41,726 nt of DNA from Flavobacteriales bacterium (GCA_016124845.1 WGMW01000019.1:1-41726), one strand, 5' to 3'; shown: positions 32,694 to 41,481, counted from the first letter of the stretch. Notes: a model not told the origin generated them from the letters alone. Translations and numbers: made by a program.

Positions 32694-32701
32694 CGAAGCT
32701 C
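32686..32701. terminator. Hairpin between convergent genes
   Basis: GAGCTT-AGCG-AAGCTC, six perfect pairs, with the TAG stop of the PAP2_C gene starting in the last base of the left arm. There is no T run. It is 11 nt from the stop of the convergent OmpA gene. Confidence 0.35.
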
Positions 32702-32711
32702 CTAACGCTCG

Positions 32712-34625
32712 TCACAGTATCTTGATCTCCACCCTTCTGTTCTTCTGGTGGAGGCTTTCATCGCAGTACACGCCATCCGAACATTTGTTCAGCAGACGGC
32801 TTTCGCCATACCCGATGGGAACCACGCGCTTCACATCAACACCCGCATCGCGCAGATAGTCTGAACAGGCTTTCGCACGCTTGTCGCTGAGGTCACGATT
32901 ATATTCGTTACCGCCACGGCAATCGGTGTGAGCACTGAGCTCAATGCGCGCTTCGGGATGCTCGTTCATGAACTTCACCAAACGGTCGAGGATCGGCAGA
33001 CTTTCTGGCAACGGTTGCGCCTGCGCCAGACCGAAATAGATATTGTCGAGGTTGATGACCACATCCTTCTTCACCTCAATTCCCAGTTCGATGTTTCCGA
33101 GCTTGGCGATGATGCTGTCTTTCGGGGTTCCCGCAGGCACATCGATCACTTTCGGTTCGTAGCCTTCCTTCGAAAAAGTGATCACGTAATTCGTTTTCGG
33201 ATATAGTTCAAAGCTCAGCGCACCTTTCTCATCACTCAATTTCTCCGTCCACTGGTTTCCATTTGAAAAGGCCACGGCCACTTTCGCCCCTTCGATCGGT
33301 TTGGTGCTGACCTTATCCATCACCAACGCATTGATGGAGAACGGATATAGAATCTCGTTGAAGTAGAAGATCTGATCGCCACCGTTTTCGCCCTCGCGGT
33401 TAGAGGAAATGTAGCCTGTAGCGCCATCCGCGTTGAATACAACGGCAAAGTCATCTTTGGATGAATTCAGGCCACGACCTGCATTCTCGCGCTGCGTGAA
33501 ACCGTCTTCCTTCTTCTCCGAACGGAAGATGTCGTAGCCACCGAAACCAACTCCGCCATTGGTGGCGAAATAAAGCGTGCCATCAATGAAATTCGGGAAC
33601 ATCTCGTTGCCTTTCGTATTCACCTTCGGGCCCAGATTGAGCGGTTTACTCCACACGCCCGCACCATTGCGCGTGATGCTGTAAACGTCATAACCGCCCT
33701 GTCCACCAGGCATGTTGGAGACGAAATACATGGTCTTTCCATCAGCCGTCAGGCTCGGATGCGTGCAGCTAAACTGAATGTTGTTCATGGGAAGCTCCGT
33801 GATGTTCGTCCACTCTCCGTTGATCTTCTCGGCCTGCATGATCTTCAGCACGTTCACCCCTTCATCGCTGATGTTGTGCTTGGCCTTCTTCTTCACGTTC
33901 ACCTCATCCTTTTTCGAAGCATTTCTACTGAAGAAAAGGAACTTGCCGTCAGGGCTCACACACGGACTTCCCTCGTAGTATTTCGAGTTCATTTCCTTGT
34001 TCAATTCCTGTGGTGCGCCAAACGTGAGGCTGTCCGACCGTGTGGCAAAAACCAGGTCGTAATACACCGTTTCATCCTCTGTTTCCTTCTTCTGTGGAAC
34101 GGAATAAAAACCGCCTTCATTGGTCACTGCCAAGCCCATGCTCCGTCCGCCTGTGGCGATGTTGGTCGCAAACAGTTGGAACTGCGGTCTGTCTTCCTGA
34201 TGCGTGGGTGCCCACTCGCAGGTTTCGAGCAGACTTTCCACACTCTTGTCTCCAGCCTTGGCCGCATACTTTTCCAGCACAACCGAAGCCTCCATGTACT
34301 TCTTCTGATTGATCAGCACCTCGCCATAATGCAGCATAGTGGAAGGTTGAATTTCCTTCACATCCATCAGCTTGGAAAGCTCCGCCTCGGCATTCAGGTA
34401 TTCATTCAAATAGTAGTGGCAATTGGCAATACGCTCGTGCTCATGCACGGTCTTTTTGTCAATTGCCGAATACGCGTTCAGCGCCTCACGGTACTTGCCG
34501 AGGTTGTAATAATTGTCCGCCACTTCAACGGGACTTTCGCTTTGCTGCGCGAATACACCAACGCTCGAAAGCAGCAACAAAAGTGTACCGAATGTTCTCA
34601 TTCTGAATATCATCTGTGCGTTCAT
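32712..34625 (-). CDS. OmpA-family protein with TPR and WD40-like (PD40) repeats, T9SS-associated
   Basis: The about 637-residue product starts at the ATG at 34625; the ATG at 34601 (MRTFGTLLLLLSSVGVFAQ) may be the true start because the signal peptide begins there. It is built as TPR (about 25-130: ADNYYNLGKYREALNAYSA, LNEYLNAEAELSKL), PD40 beta-propeller blades (about 140-420: SPDGKFLFFS, LTADGKTMYFVSNMPGGQGG, FIDGTLYFATNGG), then a carboxypeptidase-like Ig domain. The C-terminal OmpA peptidoglycan-binding domain is near residues 520-637 (ELSAHTDCRGGNEYN, LSDKRAKACSDYL, NRRVEIKIL). This architecture is PorE/SprE-like and anchors T9SS parts to peptidoglycan. It follows PorP/SprF with a 6-bp gap in the adhesin operon. 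Confidence 0.88.
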   Translation of the reverse strand: MNAQMIFRMRTFGTLLLLLSSVGVFAQQSESPVEVADNYYNLGKYREALNAYSAIDKKTVHEHERIANCHYYLNEYLNAEAELSKLMDVKEIQPSTMLHYGEVLINQKKYMEASVVLEKYAAKAGDKSVESLLETCEWAPTHQEDRPQFQLFATNIATGGRSMGLAVTNEGGFYSVPQKKETEDETVYYDLVFATRSDSLTFGAPQELNKEMNSKYYEGSPCVSPDGKFLFFSRNASKKDEVNVKKKAKHNISDEGVNVLKIMQAEKINGEWTNITELPMNNIQFSCTHPSLTADGKTMYFVSNMPGGQGGYDVYSITRNGAGVWSKPLNLGPKVNTKGNEMFPNFIDGTLYFATNGGVGFGGYDIFRSEKKEDGFTQRENAGRGLNSSKDDFAVVFNADGATGYISSNREGENGGDQIFYFNEILYPFSINALVMDKVSTKPIEGAKVAVAFSNGNQWTEKLSDEKGALSFELYPKTNYVITFSKEGYEPKVIDVPAGTPKDSIIAKLGNIELGIEVKKDVVINLDNIYFGLAQAQPLPESLPILDRLVKFMNEHPEARIELSAHTDCRGGNEYNRDLSDKRAKACSDYLRDAGVDVKRVVPIGYGESRLLNKCSDGVYCDESLHQKNRRVEIKIL

Positions 34626-34631
34626 TCTCAA

Positions 34632-35603
34632 TTAAAAACGTGGTGCATCGATCTTCACTGGCTGCGTGTTCTTCACCAGATTGAACAGCAGCATGATCTC
34701 GTGGCTGCCCGAACTCACTTGGCTCAACTGCGTGAAGTTGTAATCGTAGGCGTAGCCCAATCGGAAATACTTGGTGATGCGCACGTTGGCCATCGCCACC
34801 ATGATCTTCTGCGAACGGTACGAAGCGCCAATGGCGAAAATGTTGTTGTAATCGACCATCATGTTCACATCGAACTGAACAGGCGCGCCATAAACAAACT
34901 TCATCAGGAAGTTGACAGGCAGATTCCACTTGTCGCTGAGTTTGAACTTGTAACCCGAATGCAGGTGATAATGCAGCGTCTTGTAATCGAAACCGATGTT
35001 GCCCTGATACCCGCCCAAATTGTAGTAGATGATCTGGTTGTCAAGTATCCGCGGCAGCGCAAATCCGATGTAGAACCGCTCCATGAAGAAATTGATTCCG
35101 AACTTGAAATCGGGCGCGGCAAAGGTCTTGGTGTTGGATGAGAAAACAGGGTCGCCCGCATCCGTGGTTTCCACATCGCTCAAATTGCTCTTGAGCATGG
35201 CCACGGTGGCCGAAAGTCCGAACGCCAACGAACTCTTCTGCGATAGCGCGAGCCGATATGCGTAGCTGAGCGAGATGTCGGTGCGGTTGTTCACCCCGAT
35301 CTTATCGTTGAAAACCGTGAGACCGAGGAAGTTCTTGCGCTTCTTGAATGGCACATTGAAACTGGCACCCGCCACGCTCGGTGCGCCTTTGTACCCGACC
35401 CATTGCTGGCGATAGACCAACGCCCCGTTCATCTCCTTGCTCATGGCAATGGAAGCAGGATTGAGGAACGGTTGGTAGAGCGAATATTGCGACAGATGCA
35501 GCTGTTGCTGCGCCTTCGTTTCTGTTGATGTTGAGATGAGAATGCCAATGATCAGCATGCCGAAAAGGATTCTCACAGAGCTGTATGTAACGGTTCTTTT
35601 CAT
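34632..35603 (-). CDS. PorP/SprF-family type IX secretion membrane protein
   Basis: The 323-residue product has a signal peptide (RILFGMLIIGILISTSTETKA) and an outer-membrane beta-barrel pattern. The family mark is QQLHLSQYSLYQPFLNPAS near the N-terminus, followed by YRQQWVGYKGAPSVAGASF, LGLTVFNDKIGVNNRTDIS and alternating strands to NVRITKYFRLGYAYDYN. In Flavobacterium johnsoniae, SprF of this family is needed to secrete SprB. Homologues are encoded next to type-B sorting-domain proteins. The gene starts 12 bp after the 1482-residue adhesin and ends 6 bp before the OmpA gene, so it is the specific partner of that adhesin. Confidence 0.92.
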   Translation of the reverse strand: MKRTVTYSSVRILFGMLIIGILISTSTETKAQQQLHLSQYSLYQPFLNPASIAMSKEMNGALVYRQQWVGYKGAPSVAGASFNVPFKKRKNFLGLTVFNDKIGVNNRTDISLSYAYRLALSQKSSLAFGLSATVAMLKSNLSDVETTDAGDPVFSSNTKTFAAPDFKFGINFFMERFYIGFALPRILDNQIIYYNLGGYQGNIGFDYKTLHYHLHSGYKFKLSDKWNLPVNFLMKFVYGAPVQFDVNMMVDYNNIFAIGASYRSQKIMVAMANVRITKYFRLGYAYDYNFTQLSQVSSGSHEIMLLFNLVKNTQPVKIDAPRF

Positions 35604-35615
35604 TGTGATCTCCTC

Positions 35616-38600
35616 TTATTGGTTTCTTCTCAGTTCGATGGTTCCACGCCTGATGTCCTCCTCCGTTCCGTACGGATAGAAGATGTAGAAATAGGTTCCA
35701 TTGACCACTTCGCTACCCGCCAGTCGCAGTTTGGCGTTCGGGGTCTGGCCGTGCCAATCGTTCAGGTACGGAGCCGCTTCATACACGAGGTCGCCCCAGC
35801 GGTTGAAGATCATGAGTTTGTGGTCAGGGAATTTCTGCAGCCCCACGATCTCGTACGTGTCGTTGAAGCCGTCTCCGTTGGGCGAGAACCCGCTTGGGAT
35901 GAACAGCTTGATCTCATCGATCACGGTGATGTAGATCCACGCGGAATCGCACACGCTTTGGCAGAAATCATCGCAGATGAGGTACTGAACGCTGTCCGGC
36001 CCGATGTAGCCTTCGGTCGGAGTGTAGATCACCTCGTTCATGTCCACTTCAGCGGTTCCGTTCATTCCATCCGTGAGCACCGAAACGATGACCGAACCCG
36101 CAGTATCATTCTCCAGAACCGCGATGGTGATCGGTTCCACATTTTCGGTGGTTCCCGTGTCCAGCACCGCAATCGGGATGGCAGGAATGTTCACATCCAC
36201 GAAAACGCTATCTGTGTTCGAACAACCGTTTGCGTCCGTTCCTACAACCGAATACCACGTTCCCGCCTGTGGGGCAACTGTGATACTGTCCGTAGTTTCG
36301 GTCGTGTTCCACGCGTAATCCGTTCCGCCCAGAGCCGTAATGGTGGTTTCGTCATTCAAGCAGACCACTTGATCCTCGCCAGCATCGATGTTCGGAAGTT
36401 CATTCACCGTGACCGTGATCGGCTGGCGACCGCTGAGATTGGTGCAGCCATCCGCACTTTCCGCAATGATGTAATAAGTGGTTGTTGCCGTTGGCGAAAC
36501 CGTGAGCGGTGTCTGCCCAAGCAGCGTTCCGCCCGAAGCCGCATCATAAACGTTGTAGGTCACGTTTCCGCCCGAACCCGTGGCTGTGAGCATGGTCTCC
36601 TCGCCCACGCATATCTCCGCATCCGAAGCAGAAAGTGTCGGCTGCAGAGGCGCAGGACGCACGTAAATGTCGTGGCTCTCATCAGCCACACATGGGTTGC
36701 TTCCCACGGAATAGGTCAACGTCACCGAACCCGAAACGCCAGTTGGGTCGAAGCTGCTGCCCGACACGCCTGTTCCGCTCCACGTTCCACCTGCATCGCC
36801 AGTCACCAAGGCGTTCAGCGCAATGATGCCATCGCTTTCGCAGATGGTGTCTGGTCCAGCCCAAGCGGCCGAAACATTCTGAACCTGCACCGATTGCGTG
36901 CTCGTCTGCTGGCACTGGTTCTGCCCAACGGTGTACGTGATCGGAATCGTCTGTCCGTCAAGACCCGCTGGGTCGAACGTGCCTGCGTTGCTGTTCACGC
37001 TCGTTCCGCTCCACGCGCCACCTGTGGTTCCTGTCACCAGCGCGGTGAGATCGACAATTCCGTCCATCTCGCACACGATGCTCGGAGCGGTCCAAGATGC
37101 ATCTACCTGCGGAAGTACGGTGATGTCGTAGGTCTGTGAATCATCGCAAGGCGAAGTTCCGACCGCGTAGGTCACCGAATACGTTCCGCTCAGACCGGTC
37201 GGGTCGAATGTACTTCCTGAAACGCCCGTGCCGCTCCACGTTCCGCCCGATGAACCCGTAACAAGCGCATTGAGGTTGATGGTGCCGCCACTTTCGCAGA
37301 CCACACCAGGCGTTGTCCAATCAGCCGTGACCGTTGGCGTTACCGTGATGCTTTGGGCCGAAACCTCAGCACATGGACTTGTTCCGACAGAATAAGTAAC
37401 CGTGATGGCACCCGACAGACCCGTTGGGTCGAAGATGTTGCCGGAAACTCCGCTGCCCGACCATGTTCCGCCCGCATCGCCCGTGATCAATGTGTTGAGG
37501 TCGATGACTCCGTTCGCTTCGCAGATGCTTCCCGGAGTTGTCCAACTCGGATCCACATCCGGTTCCACCTGGATGCTTTGCGTAGAGGTCGCTTCGCACG
37601 GACTGTTCCCGACCGTGTAAGTAATGTCGTGTGTTCCGTTTCCGGCCACGCTTGGGTCGAAGGTGCTTCCGGAAACACCCGTTCCGCTCCATGTTCCGCC
37701 CGTTGTTCCTGTGATCAACGTGTTCAGGTTGATGGTTCCAGCCGCCTCACAGACCACCGCTGGTGCGTTCCAACTCGCATCTGAAACAGGTTCCACCAGA
37801 ATGTCCTGCGTCAGCGTTTCCTCGCAAGGCGAAGTTCCTACCGTGTAGGTGATCGGATGGCTGCCCGCTCCGGCCGTTGCAGGGTTGAAATTCGTTCCCG
37901 AAACGCCCGTTCCACTCCACGTTCCGCCAGCGGTTCCGGTTACCAGCGTGGTCAGGTCGACCACCGCGCCATCGGCACAAACGGTTGTGGTCGTCCATGC
38001 CGGATCCACATCGGCCAGAACCGTTATGTCGTGGTTCTCCGTTTCCTGACATGGGTTTGTACCAACTGTATATGTGACCGTAAATGTTCCAACACCCGAT
38101 GTTGTCGGGTTGAACGTGCTTCCCGAAACGCCCGTGCCGCTCCATGTTCCACCGCTGTTTCCAGTAATAAGTGTGGTCAGATCGATATTACCGGCCGCCA
38201 TACAGATGGATCCGGGCGAAGTCCAAGACGGATCGGGTTGCTCAACCACCGTAATGTCGTGCTGTTCCGTTTGCGTACAGGGCGATGCTCCGACCGAATA
38301 CGTGATCGTGAACGTTCCCGCGCCCGAAGTTGTCGGATTGAAGGTGCTTCCCGAAACGCCCGTTCCGCTCCACGTTCCTCCTGTTGTTCCAGTGATCAAC
38401 GTACTCAGGTTGATGTTACCGCCCGATTGACAGATGGTGCCGGGCGAGGTCCAAGATGGGTCGGATATTGGAATGACCGTGACCGTGACGGCCGTTCGCG
38501 TACTCGCGCAGAGCAGGTCATCCACCGCTTCCACATAATACGTGGTGGTGGTTGAAGGTGAGACCGAAAGTGGAGTTGTTCCCAGATCGTTGCCATTGGT

Positions 38601-40064
38601 GGCCGCATCATACACATGATAAGTGATGTTCGAACCAGACCCACTTCCTGTGATGGTGCTCGACTGCCCTTGACAGATCGAAGTTGGCGAAGCCGTGGCC
38701 GTTGGCGCAGTGGGCGGTGTACATGGAACATCGATACAGTCGATGACCAGAGTCGGTGTAAGCGTGCTGACCGAGGCGCTGTAATTCGAAGTGGTTCCTC
38801 CGTTGTAATATGCGGGAGAAGGCGTGGCCACAGCCGGACTGAACGACCGCAGCACCGCTCCGTAACTCGACTCATTGCAACCGCTCAACGCGGTTCCATC
38901 TGTTTTGATGAGGTGCCAATCCCACGAAGTGTTTCCGGTCATACCAGCGATGACGAAACCACCATCGCTTGTTTCCTGTCCTTCCCCAAGAATATTACCG
39001 ATACCCACGGTGTAGCGCTCTGCGAACATCACCGCACCCGTTGATGCATTTGCCTTTACCACGTATGCCGAAATGGCCAGCGGGAACACGTTCTGAATGG
39101 TCCATCCTACCGAGACGAAGTTGCCATCCGACATCAGATAACCGTTGTTGCTGATGTCTTGAAAACCGATGTTGTAAGCACGGCTCCAAACGATGTTTCC
39201 CGAAAGGTCGGTCTTCATCATAAAGAAGTCACCCGCATCCAACCCTGTGGCCGAAGCATCGGTGGTTCCTGTGATGAGCAGCTCGTTGGTCGGAAGCAGT
39301 TCGATGGAATAACCCTCCTCAAAATCGCCAATGGCACCGTAGCTCTTAACCCATTGTACCACGCCAGATGTGTTCAGTTTGAACAGAAGGATGTCGGCCG
39401 TGGTGTCCGAACCGTTTATCTCGCTGATACGTCCTGTGCAGTAAAACCCATCTCCCGCAACTTCCACAATGTCGTTGGCCGAGTGATTGAGGTCGTGTGC
39501 CGGATCCAGCACAACAGCACGGTCCCACGTCATGGTTCCCGAAGAGTTGGTCTTCACCACATACACGTTGGTGCTGTCCTTGCCACCGAAGCTGTGCGTG
39601 TTTCCGCAGGCAATGTAACCGCCATCGCTCGTCTGCCGGGAAATGTTGAAATACTCGGATGCGCTGCCGCCATAGCCTTTTGCCCATGTCACCGTTCCGG
39701 TGGAAGTGGTCTTCATCAGCAGTCCCTGATTGCCGCTGTTGGGACCGGAACCGGCCGCAATGAAACCGCCATCGGACGTTCTTCGTGCATCATTGAACTG
39801 AGACACACTAAAAAAACCGTACGAATACGACTTGGCCCAGACCACCGAACCCGCATCATCCACTTCCATGAGCGCACCGGCCGGAAAAAGCCCAGAGGTT
39901 CCGCTACCGCTGACGATGTAGTGGTCGTTCGGCAACTGCTTCACGCTTCCCATCAGGTCCAGCAGACCGATGTCGTAACTTATCTGGAAGGTGTTCGGTT
40001 GGGCCCAAGCCGATGCTGCAAACAGCAGACAGGCCATCAGGCCAAGTAGGGGTTTAGAGGTCAT
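35616..40064 (-). CDS. Giant adhesin-like protein with T9SS type-B (gliding-motility-associated) sorting domain
   Basis: The 1482-residue product has a signal peptide (MTSKPLLGLMACLLFAASAWA). Residues about 25-440 form a beta-propeller of TSDGGxIAxG / VKTxxSGTxxWxK blades. An Ig-like segment (about 447-530) leads into eight tandem about 76-residue repeats (about 533-1136). Each repeat has W(T/N)xPxxxC at its start, GTWSGTGVSG in the middle and PC near the end, with the two Cys likely paired. More Ig-like and cadherin-like domains (about 1138-1380) precede the CHU_C/type-B sorting domain (FIPSGFSPNGDGFNDTYEI, MIFNRWGDLVYEA, NGTYFYIFYPYG). It is the first gene of the operon with PorP/SprF and OmpA and is probably a surface adhesin like SprB. 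Confidence 0.92.
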   Translation of the reverse strand: MTSKPLLGLMACLLFAASAWAQPNTFQISYDIGLLDLMGSVKQLPNDHYIVSGSGTSGLFPAGALMEVDDAGSVVWAKSYSYGFFSVSQFNDARRTSDGGFIAAGSGPNSGNQGLLMKTTSTGTVTWAKGYGGSASEYFNISRQTSDGGYIACGNTHSFGGKDSTNVYVVKTNSSGTMTWDRAVVLDPAHDLNHSANDIVEVAGDGFYCTGRISEINGSDTTADILLFKLNTSGVVQWVKSYGAIGDFEEGYSIELLPTNELLITGTTDASATGLDAGDFFMMKTDLSGNIVWSRAYNIGFQDISNNGYLMSDGNFVSVGWTIQNVFPLAISAYVVKANASTGAVMFAERYTVGIGNILGEGQETSDGGFVIAGMTGNTSWDWHLIKTDGTALSGCNESSYGAVLRSFSPAVATPSPAYYNGGTTSNYSASVSTLTPTLVIDCIDVPCTPPTAPTATASPTSICQGQSSTITGSGSGSNITYHVYDAATNGNDLGTTPLSVSPSTTTTYYVEAVDDLLCASTRTAVTVTVIPISDPSWTSPGTICQSGGNINLSTLITGTTGGTWSGTGVSGSTFNPTTSGAGTFTITYSVGASPCTQTEQHDITVVEQPDPSWTSPGSICMAAGNIDLTTLITGNSGGTWSGTGVSGSTFNPTTSGVGTFTVTYTVGTNPCQETENHDITVLADVDPAWTTTTVCADGAVVDLTTLVTGTAGGTWSGTGVSGTNFNPATAGAGSHPITYTVGTSPCEETLTQDILVEPVSDASWNAPAVVCEAAGTINLNTLITGTTGGTWSGTGVSGSTFDPSVAGNGTHDITYTVGNSPCEATSTQSIQVEPDVDPSWTTPGSICEANGVIDLNTLITGDAGGTWSGSGVSGNIFDPTGLSGAITVTYSVGTSPCAEVSAQSITVTPTVTADWTTPGVVCESGGTINLNALVTGSSGGTWSGTGVSGSTFDPTGLSGTYSVTYAVGTSPCDDSQTYDITVLPQVDASWTAPSIVCEMDGIVDLTALVTGTTGGAWSGTSVNSNAGTFDPAGLDGQTIPITYTVGQNQCQQTSTQSVQVQNVSAAWAGPDTICESDGIIALNALVTGDAGGTWSGTGVSGSSFDPTGVSGSVTLTYSVGSNPCVADESHDIYVRPAPLQPTLSASDAEICVGEETMLTATGSGGNVTYNVYDAASGGTLLGQTPLTVSPTATTTYYIIAESADGCTNLSGRQPITVTVNELPNIDAGEDQVVCLNDETTITALGGTDYAWNTTETTDSITVAPQAGTWYSVVGTDANGCSNTDSVFVDVNIPAIPIAVLDTGTTENVEPITIAVLENDTAGSVIVSVLTDGMNGTAEVDMNEVIYTPTEGYIGPDSVQYLICDDFCQSVCDSAWIYITVIDEIKLFIPSGFSPNGDGFNDTYEIVGLQKFPDHKLMIFNRWGDLVYEAAPYLNDWHGQTPNAKLRLAGSEVVNGTYFYIFYPYGTEEDIRRGTIELRRNQ
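36657..38466 (-). repeat. Eight tandem about 226-bp repeats in the adhesin
   Basis: This region encodes eight units of about 76 residues; the GGTWSGTGVSG segment is the most conserved and DNA identity between units is high. The units begin at SDPSWTSPG, PDPSWTSPG, VDPAWTTTT, SDASWNAPA, VDPSWTTPG, VTADWTTPG, VDASWTAPS and VSAAWAGPD. Unit 7 has an insertion (SVNSNAG). Recombination between units could change length. Confidence 0.85.
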
Positions 40065-40077
40065 CCTTGATGTAATC

Positions 40078-40106
40078 TTAACTTAGGGGAAACCAAAGGA
40101 AGCAAA
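40078..40106 (-). promoter_or_regulatory. Predicted Bacteroidota promoter for the adhesin operon
   Basis: Minus strand TTTG (40106-40103), 17 nt, TAAGTTAA (40085-40078). The -7 box matches TAnnTTnn only. The leader to the ATG at 40064 would be about 10 nt or less. The spacing is identical to two other predicted promoters. Confidence 0.35.
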
Positions 40107-40194
40107 AAAACGGAACGTAAAACACAGAAGCCTTGGATGCGGTTTTAGCAGAACGAACAAGGAAAGGGCTTTGGAATCAGGCCAAGGCAAAGGG

Positions 40195-40311
40195 TTAGTT
40201 GCGGCACGCGTTGCAACTAAGCAAAGCGTTCTCTCTGCCAAAGGCAAAAAACTGATCGTGTTGCGAAACCCACAAGTCATCCTGCGGAAGACTTGCGGGA
40301 GCGGGCGACTT
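40195..40311 (-). repeat. Structured element C (attC-like) after the gene at 40315
   Basis: It contains TTAGTTGC - GGCACGCGTT - GCAACTAA (40195-40220), a perfect 8-bp stem with a 10-nt loop. It also has CAAGTC - ATCCTGCGGAA - GACTTG (40273-40295), whose loop is identical to that of element B while its stem is different. The conserved flank is GGGAGCGGG. The outer arms are not clear. The rest of 40107-40194 is low-complexity purine-rich sequence with no feature I can support. Confidence 0.45.
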
Positions 40312-40674
40312 TCATTCCCCAAAAACAGCGTCAAAGTCCATGATGCTGTCATGCTCTGATAGCTTCAACTCGTACCTATCAGAATCATTTTCTACAATCA
40401 TCAGCCTTGCAAGCCTTCCTAAGGTGTCAAGAGAAACGAAGACCATTCTCTTTTCGTCATTAGGGAATTTGAACTGGAATGTATAGCCATTCACAGTGTC
40501 CTCCTCTACGTGACCCAATCTGACGCTTCCTACTTCACTTGTAAGCGAATTCGGTGTCTCGCCCTTTCGACCTGGCTCATAAACATCTGAATAAACGTTT
40601 TGTCCTCTTGCATTATACGAACAACAGAACAACGACAATATTAAAGCAACGCTAAATCGGATTAGACTCGTCAT
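40312..40674 (-). CDS. Small secreted protein of unknown function
   Basis: The 120-residue product has a signal peptide (TSLIRFSVALILSLFCCSYNARG, probable cleavage near RGQN). The mature part has VGSVRLGHVEEDTVNGYTFQ, then FKFPNDEKRMVFVSLDTLGR and LARLMIVENDSDRYELKLSE, a mixed beta sheet with no known motif. It is more AT-rich than the adhesin operon and lies on its own between the structured elements B (upstream) and C (downstream). This is the position of an integron-type cassette gene. No function is proposed. Confidence 0.6.
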   Translation of the reverse strand: MTSLIRFSVALILSLFCCSYNARGQNVYSDVYEPGRKGETPNSLTSEVGSVRLGHVEEDTVNGYTFQFKFPNDEKRMVFVSLDTLGRLARLMIVENDSDRYELKLSEHDSIMDFDAVFGE

Positions 40675-40697
40675 TTCAAAATTTGCTGTTGGGTTCA

Positions 40698-40811
40698 GCT
40701 AAAGATAACGCGCTGGATGTTGTCTGTGGCACCAGCGGAAGATCAGTCACAGACTGATCGTAATTTGTTCCACACGAGTGATCCTGCGGAACACTCGCGC
40801 GAGCGGAGTTA
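40698..40811 (-). repeat. Structured element B (attC-like) between two small genes
   Basis: It begins GCTAAAGATAACGCGCT (40698-40714) and ends AGCGGAGTTA (40802-40811). The ends pair as TAAC-G-CGCT with AGCG-GA-GTTA. Inside are GATCAGTC-ACA-GACTGATC (40741-40759, perfect 8 bp), CGCTGG...CCAGCG (40711-40737), and CGAGTG-ATCCTGCGGAA-CACTCG (40775-40797). The last is followed by the palindrome CTCGCGCGAG. The structure resembles an integron attC site, but the canonical R'/R'' boxes are only partial. Confidence 0.5.
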
Positions 40812-40817
40812 GTTGTT

Positions 40818-41459
40818 TCATTTTATTTCGTTTGCACTCCAGCCACATCTTGCTCTTACGAAATAACCTTCAGCTGGTCGTTTGCTGTCAAATAAGTAGT
40901 CAATAAACCTTTCTTCTCTGGGTACTTCAATATTTTCATTGTAATTACAGCGTCTTTGATGATAGATAATCATACTGTCGTAAAGTATATATGCTGACCC
41001 CCCTTTTGAAAATAAAGCCCAGTATAAATGTTCAGTACCATTATGATGGTCTGGTCGGGTCTTCATTGATTCTACAATTCTGTCAAACTGTCTTTGTGCA
41101 GCTCCTTTGTTCCGGAACAAAAGAAAACTGAATGAACTGTAACGATAAAATTCTTGAAGATCCGTTAGGTCGAGCCCCCTTGGCCCCAACTCATGTTTCA
41201 GGCCATTAGGAATACTCCAGTCCGTAATCGTGTCAATGAGGTCTGATCTATTAATGTCATAAACGCTGTCAATCAACAGAGCAATTTCTGATACTGTCTT
41301 GGTCTCACTATTGTCCTGAGTTGCCAACGTAGAAAGAGCATCGGTGACATCAACGGTAGTAGAATTATCTGAAGTTTCGTATTTGTCCTGCTGAGATGTT
41401 TGATTACAAGCAGAAATCAATATTATAATAATGAGTTGTATGGCCGTGATTCGTCCCAT
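40818..41459 (-). CDS. Lipoprotein of unknown function
   Basis: The 213-residue product starts at the ATG at 41459 (an upstream TTG would add two residues). The signal sequence has the lipobox ISAC (GRITAIQLIIIILISACNQ), and a Ser/Thr/Asp-rich linker (TSDNSTTVDVTDALSTL) leads to a globular part (about 60-213). That part reads ALLIDSVYDINRSDLIDTIT, then FRNKGAAQRQFDRIVESMK and EGYFVRARCGWSANEIK. It is not similar to any family I know. It is AT-rich compared with the operon to its left. The gene starts 25 nt after element A and ends 7 nt before element B. Confidence 0.6.
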   Translation of the reverse strand: MGRITAIQLIIIILISACNQTSQQDKYETSDNSTTVDVTDALSTLATQDNSETKTVSEIALLIDSVYDINRSDLIDTITDWSIPNGLKHELGPRGLDLTDLQEFYRYSSFSFLLFRNKGAAQRQFDRIVESMKTRPDHHNGTEHLYWALFSKGGSAYILYDSMIIYHQRRCNYNENIEVPREERFIDYLFDSKRPAEGYFVRARCGWSANEIK

Positions 41460-41481
41460 TTTCAATTAACCCCAACGGTTT

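Noticed and set aside
33759-35141. 460-codon + strand open frame
   Set aside because: It is the antisense of the OmpA and PorP/SprF genes; His/Arg-rich composition without family features, while the minus-strand genes have clear domains.
35619-37139. 506-codon + strand open frame, and others up to 40049
   Set aside because: They are antisense shadows of the repetitive adhesin gene; the repeats keep an antisense frame open.
36657-38466. Regular repeats about 226 bp apart, considered as a CRISPR-like array
   Set aside because: The repeats are in frame, encode a 76-residue protein module and have no short conserved repeat with unique spacers.
40083-40352. 89-codon minus frame before the adhesin operon
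   Set aside because: It overlaps element C and the end of the small secreted gene; composition is not coding-like.
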